A stretch of 64,000 nucleotides of DNA. Source: Steromphala cineraria. Its lineage: Eukaryota; Mollusca; Gastropoda; Trochida; Trochidae. The notes under the pieces are model-generated. The model did not search any database and was not told where the DNA came from. It worked only from the letters and a program-made list of their open reading frames with translations. Location: NCBI GenBank assembly GCA_916613615.1, contig OU744727.1:844593-908592 (forward strand), written 5' to 3'. The position numbers and the translations under genes are program-made. Positions 46,602 to 55,380 of the stretch are shown one piece after another (within the stretch, counting starts at the first letter, position 1; each line of letters starts with the position of its first letter).

Positions 46602-48584
46602 TCAATTATCTTCATCCCCATCTTCGTCTTCCCTCTCTATCAAACTGATATAGGCTTTACAGAAATCTTGTGATGTGTGGTATAGGCGGAAACATGGTTC
46701 TACACACAAAGCAACATTGCAGTATAGACACTCGAAAGAAGATTCTCTTCCTACTCTTTTCTTCTTTCTTGCTGGCTGGTGGGCAGCTGCCGCTCCACGT
46801 CGCATGAGTTCACGTCTGGCTTTAGAACTTACAACACAGGTGCGTGACAAATTCTTCTTTCTTCCTACAGGCACGATCTTTGAAGGAAAGTGACGACCAT
46901 GCAGGCGTACAATACTGTCGTCGGTCGTACATCGCCGACCCCGGGGACGTCTGACGAGAGATGCAACCTTCTCTCTGTCGGCAAAGGTTATGATGTGTTG
47001 AACTATTTCTTTCCTAAATTCTCTGTTTGTCTTCAGACTTTTATCTTTGGAGAGTTCTTTGTACAGAACGTAGGCATTCAAAAGAGCAACGTTGAGGATA
47101 TGAAACCACACACGCTTCCACCACTTTAGAGTTTTCATTTTGAACGGTGTGTACGACAACATCTGACCGGCCCGGTCGACGCCACCCATGTACTTGTTGT
47201 ATTCATGAACGATACGAGGTTTTGTAATTGGTTCTCCAGTCACCCTGTTCTTCCTTCCCGACTCGACATCTTCCGTGTCCTCAACAGTGGACATAAGCAA
47301 GACTGACTTTCTGTCCTCATACCTGACGATCAGAAGTTCTTTGTTGTGTTGCTGCAACATAGAACCTTTCTCTGGTTTCTTCGTTTTTCTCTTCAGTTTG
47401 ACTGGGATTCCGCTCCTATTTCCTCGCAACGTCCCCGTCGCACCGAAACCACACTTCCACAGATTGATGTACAATGTCACAGATGAATAGAAATTGTCCA
47501 TGTAAACATGATATCCCTTCCGAGAGTAATATTTGACCAAATCCATGACCAAATCATACGTTTTCCCTCCAATAGAAACTTCGTTGGTTCTTCCAGTGTA
47601 GAGTTTGAATTTACAGACGTATCCATTGTGCGAGTCACACAACATGTAAGCCTTAATGCCATACTTCTTAGGTTTGTCAGGGTTGTAAACCTTGAAGCTG
47701 AGGTTGCCTTTCCAAGGCACCAATCCCTCATCAACTGAGATATGTTGATGCGGTATGTAAACTCTTGAGAACCGATGTATGATGCGGTTATACAATATTC
47801 CAAGTTTATTGAGTGGGGAAAACTGAGGTGTGTTTCGTCCTGGCATTGTACTGTTATCAGATAAGTGAAGAAACGTGAGCAACAACCAAAACCTGTCTCT
47901 AGGCATACACTTTGGGAAGAAAGGCGTCGAGGTAACATCACTAGTCGACCAATACTCTGAAAAGTTCCTCTGTACAACTAAGGACATGGCGACAGTCATC
48001 GCTACGAATACTTTCATTTCCTCAGCATTCGTATCCTTCCACTGGCGCATTCTTGATTTGGGCGGGAGGACCTCGTCGTCGCATTCTTGGTGAAAGTATC
48101 TATTGGTTTCCGTTGCCATCAATCCGTAATCATCTTCTTGTAAGAACATTTCGAAATAGTCAATAGGTTTTGGTTGCTCAGGCAATTCTTTGAACTGTCC
48201 CAGCCCAGTCTGTCCCGTAAAAGGCAGATCAACACGTCCACGTGGCCTCGGCCCGTCCTTCCAGTTTGCCGCAAAATCCCCCTCCCCTGTATCAGAGGTG
48301 TCACTGTCCTGATCATCCAAGTCAACGAACTCGTCTGTGGAAGAACCACCAGCAGAAGCAGCTCCCGCCGTAGCAGCTAGTATACGTCTTGCAATGTTCC
48401 TTATATCTGGATCACTGTCCATGTCCGATACCAATCCATCACTATCACTATTCCCGTCACTATCATCAGTAGTTTCCATATCAGAAGTTTCATCAGCATG
48501 GACTTCGGAAGAGAACTCGTCGTCTGAAGCATACGGCCCCCCATAGTTCCAAGTCCTCGGTCTCCTTCCTCTAAATCTTGGCAT
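46602..48584 (-). CDS. piggyBac transposase, 660 aa, intact
   Basis: ATG at 48584, stop at 46602. The N-terminus (1-110) is acidic and disordered, typical of the family. The DDE_Tnp_1_7-type catalytic core follows with the three expected aspartates: Asp285 in 'HISVDEGLVPWKGN', Asp363 in 'YHVYMDNFYSS' and Asp470 in 'YNKYMGGVDRAGQM'. A basic stretch (about 543-610, with RRPRGRR and ARKKKR) can serve as nuclear signal. The C-terminal Cys-rich domain has C619, C622, C627, C631, H636 and C642. The enzyme cuts and pastes DNA at TTAA through hairpin intermediates. Length and motif order match intact family members (about 560-660 aa). No stop or frameshift is present. Domestication is unlikely because the terminal repeats and target duplication are intact. 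Confidence 0.95.
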   Translation of the reverse strand: MPRFRGRRPRTWNYGGPYASDDEFSSEVHADETSDMETTDDSDGNSDSDGLVSDMDSDPDIRNIARRILAATAGAASAGGSSTDEFVDLDDQDSDTSDTGEGDFAANWKDGPRPRGRVDLPFTGQTGLGQFKELPEQPKPIDYFEMFLQEDDYGLMATETNRYFHQECDDEVLPPKSRMRQWKDTNAEEMKVFVAMTVAMSLVVQRNFSEYWSTSDVTSTPFFPKCMPRDRFWLLLTFLHLSDNSTMPGRNTPQFSPLNKLGILYNRIIHRFSRVYIPHQHISVDEGLVPWKGNLSFKVYNPDKPKKYGIKAYMLCDSHNGYVCKFKLYTGRTNEVSIGGKTYDLVMDLVKYYSRKGYHVYMDNFYSSVTLYINLWKCGFGATGTLRGNRSGIPVKLKRKTKKPEKGSMLQQHNKELLIVRYEDRKSVLLMSTVEDTEDVESGRKNRVTGEPITKPRIVHEYNKYMGGVDRAGQMLSYTPFKMKTLKWWKRVWFHILNVALLNAYVLYKELSKDKSLKTNREFRKEIVQHIITFADREKVASLVRRPRGRRCTTDDSIVRLHGRHFPSKIVPVGRKKNLSRTCVVSSKARRELMRRGAAAAHQPARKKKRVGRESSFECLYCNVALCVEPCFRLYHTSQDFCKAYISLIEREDEDGDEDN

Positions 48585-49034
48585 CTTCTATATCATCTGT
48601 AATAGATTGAAACAGATTTAGACATGTGCAAGTAAGAACAACTCAGGAGCATTTTACAGAGAAAACCAGTGTGAGCCTCATGGACATTCATTTGCCGTCA
48701 TTCCAAAGTATTTGAAACAATCACACCATCGGCGCCGACGGCACCAAAGGCAATGGTAAAATTCACATATTTGGACGTTTCATGACTGTCCCGGCTAACC
48801 CCGGTTCTTTTATTCATACGACTCCCCCAAAGTCGAAAATCTGGGCTTTCTTCTGACTTCCTAGGCGACGAGTTGGCGAGTCGCGAACGAAACAACCATC
48901 TACGTCAGGGAAGCTCTGATTGTCAGTTGTGGATTACAAAAGTTTTGCAACTTTTGATAGGTTCCACGGACCTAACCGCCGCAGCGTCACGGCGAAACCC
49001 GAACAAAATTGCCGATGTCAAAAAAAGGACATCA
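48585..49034 (-). promoter_or_regulatory. Probable promoter and 5' leader of piggyBac transposase
   Basis: This is the 450-bp non-repetitive interval between the transposase ATG and the right array. It should hold the promoter, but I see no clear TATA box at a convincing distance. It is inferred from position only. Confidence 0.35.
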
Positions 49035-49345
49035 ACACATTTTGCGGGGCTTCTTGCATCTTTATTTCTCTTTGCGCATATACATATGATATACCAAAAT
49101 GATGGCACTTTTATTCTCTTTCCAACGATATATCGTGTGTTAGAGCGCGCCGCTTGGTTAGTGAAATATCAAGCGCGAAAGTACATACTTTTGCGGCCTT
49201 TATAGTATAATTATTTGCATGGGCGGACATACAAATGATATGCCAAAATGAAGGCAATTTCATCCTCTTTCCAACGATATCTCATGTGTTAGAGCGCGCC
49301 GCTTGGTTAGTGAAATATCAAGCGCGAAAGCAATCTCTCGGACTT
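49035..49345 (+). repeat. Right array of piggyBac, proximal two units
   Basis: Units contain 'GGGGCTTCTTGCATCTTTAT', 'GCGCATATACATATGATATA', 'TTATTCTCTTTCCAACGATA' and 'GCGCGCCGCTTGGTTAGTGA'. They resemble the left-array unit in the same direction (GCGCATA.ACATATGATA, GGTT.GTGA.ATAT). Confidence 0.85.
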
Positions 49346-49479
49346 TGTGTTCTGAAATCCGAGGCACTGGGCAACGTTGCCCATGAAATTGGTTGTTCTC
49401 GAATGGAAGGACCTCGCCCGAAATATAAGGAAAATGTTTCAGACCTCGGAATAACACCGAAAATAGTTTTTGAATTTCA

Positions 49480-50620
49480 CTAAACATGATATTGATTTTG
49501 AAAGTTTGGGTGCTAAGGGTCAATTTTTCCCATGGTTCGCGGCGAGGCCCGCACTAGAAATAGTGAAAATTCTCGAATGAAAGTTCCGAGCACCCTCGAT
49601 TTTTCATGGGAAAAATTCCCACAAACGTTCCGTCCCTCTCGGGAGAAAATTCTCGGTCTCCGAAAAAGTTGAATAAGTCAAAAACCGATTGCTTCGCATC
49701 AACAACATTTATACCGCAGATAGAGCCCCGACTTTTCCACCTCTCCAATTAGTCACTTTTCACAAATAAATTTTTTTTATTTTGTTATTGAAGAAAACGG
49801 TTTTATGTAAATATTTCAATAATTAGTAACTTCTCCTTTCTTCCAGGGACGTGAAAGGGTAGACATTGACACTCAAAGTTTGGACATGTGCAGTTTCAGC
49901 AAATGGCATCACAAACAAAAATGTTCACGCAGTTCTAAAAAACCCGAGTGCAGCCGAAATTTAGTGGGAAATTTTTCTCACAAAAACGACTATAGTCGGA
50001 AAAAGCGTCTCGATCTTGACAATATTTCTGTTTCCGAGTTATAACTTTTTAGGCCGAACTGGAAGCAAACTTCTGATATTGAATGTTGAAGCTTGGGGGG
50101 CTAAGGGTAAATTTGTACCATGTCTCGTGGCGAGGCCCGCACTAAAAATATTGAATATCCTCGAAAGAAAACTCCGAGTACGCTCGATTTTTCATGGGAA
50201 AAAAGTCCATACCTCACGGCGAAGCTAGGAAGTGGTCAAAATCTCCGGCCTTCGTCATAACCCGAGAGTGAAAGTGGCCCAAAAAAAGCCCATACCGCCG
50301 GGTTGTCTCGGAAAAGTAGAACAAAAGCACGATCGTGCTCAAAACCCGATAGTGTGAATGTGGTCATGGGACAACTTTCCCATTACATCATGGCGAGACC
50401 CGGGACAAAATTTCCGATGGCCGGAAGTGGTCAGAACACTCGGAAGTCCCTTTCGTCATGGGAAAACAGTCCCATTACCTCATGCCGAGACCCGGAAAAA
50501 AATTTCGATGCCCGGAAGTGGTTCGGAACCTCTGACGTCATCGCAACCCGATCATGTAAGTTTGGTAATGGGACAAGTTTCCCATTACGTCATGACTAAA
50601 AACCGGAAAAAATGTTTTAT
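49480..50620. other. Piggybac interior with internal duplications, non-coding
   Basis: Two roughly 80-bp segments with 'GGCGAGGCCCGCACTA' and 'CGATTTTTCATGGGAAAA' occur at 49538-49615 and 50128-50205. A further set of three segments with 'GGACAACTTTCCCATTAC' or a variant and 'GAGACCCGG' lies at 50365-50600. No protein is recognised. Their role in the element is unknown. Confidence 0.6.
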
Positions 50621-50624
50621 GTCA

Positions 50625-51590
50625 AAAAGACCTACAAACATTTTGCGGGGCTTCTTGCATCTTTATTTCTCTTTGCGCATATACATATCATATACCAAAT
50701 TGAAGGCATTTTTATTCTCTTTCCATCGATATATCTTGCTATATCATGTGGTAGAGCGCGCCACTTGGTTAGTGAAATATCGAGCGCGAAAGAACACATT
50801 TTGTTTGCTTTTGCGGCTTTTTGCGGCCTTTATAGTGCAATTATTTGCAACTGCGCATATACAAATTATACACCAAATTGAAGACAATTTTATTCTCTTT
50901 CCATCGATATATCATGTGGTAGAGCGCGCCACTTGGTTAGTGAAATATCATGCACAAAAGTCGAAAACTTTTAAATATTTTTTAGTACAATTATTTGAAA
51001 ACTGCGTATATACAAATTATACACCAAATTGAAGACAATTTTATTCTCTTTCCATCGATATATCATGTGTTAGAGTGCGCCACTTGGTTAGTGAAATATC
51101 AAGCGCGAAAGAACACATTTTGTCTGCTTTTGCGGCTTTTTACGGCCTTTATAGTACAATTATTTGCAACTGCGCATATACAAATTATACACCAAATTGA
51201 AGACAATTTTATTCTCTTTCCATCGATATATCATGTGTTAGAGCGCGCCACTTGGTTAGTGTTATATCAAGCGCGAAAGAACACATTTTGGCTGTTTTTG
51301 CGGCCTTTTGCGGCCTTTATAGTACAATTATTTGCAACTGCGCATATACAAATTATACACCAAATTGAAAACAATTTTATTCTCTTTCCATCGATATATC
51401 ATGTGGTAGAGCGCGCCACTTGGTTAGTGAAATATCATGCACGAAAGTCGAAAACTTTTTAATATTTTTTAGTACAATTATTTGAAAACTGCGTATATAC
51501 AAATTATACACCAAATTGAAGAGCACGCCACTTGGTTAGTGAAATATCAAGCGCGAAAGAACACATTTTGTCTGCTTTTTGTCAAAAATT
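50625..51590 (+). repeat. Right array of piggyBac, distal six units of about 155-175 bp
   Basis: Units begin near 50640, 50815, 50985, 51135, 51305 and 51470. They share 'CAACTGCGCATATACAAATT', 'AAGACAATTTTATTCTCTTT', 'CCATCGATATATCATGTG', 'GAGCGCGCCACTTGGTTAGT' and 'GAAATATCAAGCGCGAAAG'. High identity between units implies recent amplification. Long open frames across it are a by-product of the repeat. Confidence 0.9.
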
Positions 51591-52064
51591 CAACAGAGAA
51601 AATACATGTTTTCACGGAGCTCGCTGTCTGCGCCAGTTAAACCAATTTTCATAAAACAACGGCGTTTAGCGAGGCGCGGAAAATAATTACGAGCAATCCG
51701 GGAGCCGCCAAAACTGCTTGCAGTAAATTTTTGCCTTCTCGTGAAAGTTAGAGTCCGGACTCCGGATTTCGCCTAGAGGGCTTGCGCGCCAGTTTATATT
51801 TGGCACGGAAATATAACGCTCCCCGCATCGTAAGGGTTAATGAAATTTCATTTTAGGGAGTTAAAAAATAGACATATTCTTTAAGGATTTCGATTGCCTC
51901 TCAAAATCACCTTCTCACACAACCAAATATGCAACTGTTGTTCATAGACTGACAGGAGCATGGAATTAAACAATCGTCAAATTGCTTGTATCATAAGAAA
52001 AAGTAACATCTCTGATATTAGATGTAGTCACAGTTTATTAATCAGGATATGTTCCTAATTTCAG

Positions 52065-52202
52065 TTCACGTCCACCTGACAAAGACTGATATCCACCAGC
52101 CTCAAGCAGTGTCTATTGGTGGAGAAATACGTGTAGGACCTCCTCAAATTCAAAGAAGAACACAGGATCCTGGACAGCTTTCGCACTTAAAGAGACTCAG
52201 GA
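52065..52202 (+). CDS. Exon 3: 46-codon linker exon
   Basis: The acceptor TTCCTAATTTCAG ends at 52064 and the strong donor GGA|GTGAGT follows 52202. In the gene frame it reads 'VHVHLTKTDIHQPQAV', 'SIGGEIRVGPPQIQRRTQD', 'PGQLSHLKRLR', then splits a codon. The length of 138 nt keeps phase 1. The composition is Gln/Pro-rich and no domain is recognised. It joins in frame to the STAND exon at 55381. Confidence 0.5.
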
Positions 52203-52224
52203 GTGAGTTGCATTGTTTTGTAAA

Positions 52225-52966
52225 TGTTTTACCCCCGCTACGCATGTCCTTCCGTGCGTGCGTGCGTCCGTCCAGCCGTCCGTGCGTGCGTGCGTGCGTC
52301 CATCCGAAATCGTTTCCGGAGCATTACTCTAAAACTATACCGTTTACAAACTTCAAATTTGGTATGGCAGTAGCCTACATGATGCTGTTGTGCCTTTTAG
52401 GGGTTTCACCTCCAACCTTCAAATAATTTTTGAAATTGTGACCCAAAACCGTCCGATTTTTGGACTTTGTCTCGTTTCCAGAGCATAATTAGAAAACTAT
52501 ACCATTTGGAAACTTCAAATTTGGTATGGCAGTAGCCCACATGATGCTGTTGTGCCTTTTAGGGGTTTCACGTCCAACGTTCAAATAATTTTGGAAATGT
52601 TGACCCAAAACCGTCCGATTTTTGGACTTTGTCTCGTTTCCAGAGCATAATTAAAAAACTATACTACTTCGAAACTTAAAATTTGGTACTGCAGTAGCCT
52701 ATATGATGCTGTTGTGCCTTTTAGGGGTTTCATCTCAATGGTTCAAATAATTTTTGAAATGTTGACCAAAAACCATCCAATTTCTGGACTTTGTCTCGTT
52801 TTTGGAGCATAATTAAAAAACTATACTACTTGGAAACTTAAAATTTGGTATTGCAGTAGCCTATATGATGCTGTTGTGCCTTTTAGGGGTTTCATCTCAA
52901 TGGTTCAAATAATTTTTGAAATTTTGACCAAAAACCGTCCGATTTCTGGACTTTGTTACCACTTCA
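52225..52966 (+). repeat. Tandem array in intron 3, 4 units of about 175 bp
   Basis: A (GTGC/GTCC)-rich lead (52250-52310) is followed by units with 'CAGAGCATAATTA', 'AAATTTGGTATGGCAGTAGC', 'ATGATGCTGTTGTGCCTTTT', 'AGGGGTTTCA', 'AAAACCGTCCGATTTTTGGA' and 'CTTTGTCTCGTTTCCAGAG'. It has the same architecture as the array at 40541-41140. Confidence 0.9.
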
Positions 52967-53180
52967 AAAAATACATATATTGGAATATTGATACCACTGC
53001 AAAGAAAACATATATTGACATATAAATTGACCTACATGGAACTGAATGGAAGGTGAGAGTTTGTTGAAAAACATTTATTATCATGGTTATACCAGTTCAC
53101 ACCTATTCAGACAAAATAAATTTTAATGTTATTTTCTATATCATGTGATGGAAAAATACGGTAACAATCCTAGGACTTAT

Positions 53181-53894
53181 CAATCTAAATAAATTTAGAT
53201 CAACAGGTTTTATATTTGGTCATACCGTGTTGATCTAAGATTGGCCCGTACGGGCGGGTCATCCCGCTGACCTCTGAAATCAGCCGCTCGGCCTATCAGA
53301 AAAGTTGCCCTAGCTCGCTGGAAGTTTAAAAAACTCAGCAGCACATCTTTTGAAATGGATGATGTTCGGAGCTCTGTCATTCGGAGCGGAGCAGAGCGAC
53401 CATTTCGATGAACAATCCGATTGCTTGGATGTATTAATAGATTACATTTTTTTATTTTAGAATGATTAGCGTATTTGTTAGTTGTCAATGACAAATGATG
53501 ATTGCACATCGCACAGATACTAACGTGGCGAATAATAATCACAAAGTTAGAGCATGATAAATGTCAATATTTACGAAAATCCTCATGCAAGGGGAGGTAA
53601 CTCCTTTTTTATCAAGCTCGTTTGTACTAATTTCTTTCGTTTCCACCAAATAATTTAAAAAATAGTGATATTTTGTCAATCATAAATCTAAAAATGTTTC
53701 ATACAACCAAAATAAGCCAACCTACTAATATTTTTATTATCAGTATCAAAAACAAGATCTATTTTTCGCAATGCACACTGTTCGTTTTTTGCATATTATT
53801 TGCAAGGTCACCGGGACGACCTCTCACACTGGTCAATCTTAGATCAACAGTATGACCAAATATTAAATCTGTTGATCTAAATTTATTTAGATTG
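53181..53894. mobile_element. 714-bp TIR element with 9-bp target duplication
   Basis: AGGACTTAT at 53172-53180 is repeated at 53895-53903. Inverted repeats of about 65 bp start 'CAATCTAAATAAATTTAGAT' and include 'TTTGGTCATAC' and 'GTTGATCTAAGATTG'. No transposase is encoded. A 9-bp duplication fits Mutator-like (MULE) elements, but other superfamilies are possible. A related copy lies near 29600. It is in intron 3 of the host gene. Confidence 0.85.
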
Positions 53895-53903
53895 AGGACT
53901 TAT

Positions 53904-55380
53904 CAGAACATATGACTTGTAACTATTTTCGTCAAAGAAACAGGTATAACAGGTAATTCATGCGGGCCAGTGGGTGATGTTTTAATACAATACACAATGC
54001 GAATGTTCATTCTTGATTCGTTGTTCAGTGACTTTATATGTCGCAAAATACCCCAGATACTTTGTCGTTTATATTTAGTATTTTTTTAATTTGTGGAAAA
54101 ATTAAAGAGATAAAGTAAAGTGTCTTCTGAGTAAACTATATCATTTTAACTACCGGTATATTGCATAAGCCGTCAACAAACTGACTGCATTCCAGACTCA
54201 CTTCGGCTGGGGCAGCATTCTAGACTTGTTCCAGCTGCCATAGACATTTTTTCACTGCCTATATTTATTTTCAAAGGGAAAAAGGTATATTTTTATGGTG
54301 ACCCCCATTTTTTTCTTCGATTTTCAGTTTCTTATGGTGTCAGGTTCATATTATGAGAATTTAAAAAAATTCTAAATTTTGGAAAGTTATTTTTTTAAGA
54401 TAATCCGTTCATTTTTGGGGTGAAAAAAACGAGTTTGTGTGATACATAAATCTGAAAACAATATTAAAATGCTTTTTTTATCAAATATTTTTGTGGTAAA
54501 CATGGACAACTGTTTCATTTGTCACTTTTAGCATCCAATTTTATCCATATTTCACGCTCACACACAAATTATGCTCAAATACAACATTTGATATTTTTTG
54601 GCTTTTTTCAGAAAAATGTAATTTTTCAAATCGATTTTACTCAAAAATGAGCGCAGTGACCCCCCTTTTTTTTATTCAGCACACTCAGTTGAACAAACAT
54701 GCTTATTTTCCGAAAAATCTAAATATGTTTATATCTGGGTAGGGTGTGTCCTTAAATAAGAAATTAAGCAACTCATACAACTGTTACAGGTATAAATTAA
54801 CCTTAGTGCACATTTTTATCCATGTAAGACTGAGAAAACATGTAGTGAGTTGCATTTTTGTAGATATTGTAATTCATTTTGACCACTTCATTATTGGTTT
54901 GCAATTGGTAGGGTAACTGAAATAAGATCCCGAATAAACAATTCAGACACACATATAACTGTTACAAACATTAAATGGACAGTTCTATTATAATATATTT
55001 TGTTGAAATTAAATCCAAGTGGACATTTCAGTTATACATATACAATGTTATTAGTACCTGGTTTTTACACTACCGAGATGAAACATGTTAAATTTTTTTT
55101 GCTGATTTATAATTGATAAATTTAAAAAGAAGAACGCAGGAAACAACAACAATGAGAAGGAAAGCCATTCACCGACACAACGTGTGTGACAAGCCTTGCT
55201 AAGTGGGTGTTGTTGTAAAAATTTATCATAGAATATATCTAAATGTGTACACATTCTATCAATACAGTAGTTTTATTTCTAACAAAACTTTTAATTGCAC
55301 AAAGCACAGCCTTTAACTCGCGGACCGGAAATTGATGCAACAGTGTCTTTAATGGACGTGTGTGTACATTTGTTATCCAG
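53904..55380. other. Rest of intron 3, no feature seen
   Basis: AT-rich intron sequence. 'GTGACCCCC' followed by T runs occurs twice (54298, 54656), suggesting a small degenerate repeat. I see no exon with good splice signals. Confidence 0.45.

Larger units (their letters stand above)
44729..51836 (-). mobile_element. Complete 7.1-kb piggyBac transposon
   Basis: TTAA at 44725-44728 and 51837-51840 flanks perfect 14-bp inverted repeats CCCTTACGATGCGG (44729-44742) and CCGCATCGTAAGGG (51823-51836). TTAA target and CCC-starting ends are diagnostic of piggyBac. Inside is an uninterrupted 660-aa transposase on the minus strand. Extensive subterminal tandem arrays lie at 45050-46330 and 49035-51590. 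At 7.1 kb it is more than twice the usual 2.5-3 kb. All visible parts needed for transposition are intact. It lies antisense in intron 2 of the STAND-ankyrin gene. Confidence 0.93.

Noticed and set aside
46602..48584. Domesticated piggyBac-derived host gene
   Set aside because: Intact terminal repeats and TTAA duplication show it is still within a transposon.
50358..51462. Open frames of 155-224 codons in the right part of the piggyBac element
   Set aside because: They read through tandem non-coding units, repeat the same peptide with each DNA unit, and have no family resemblance.
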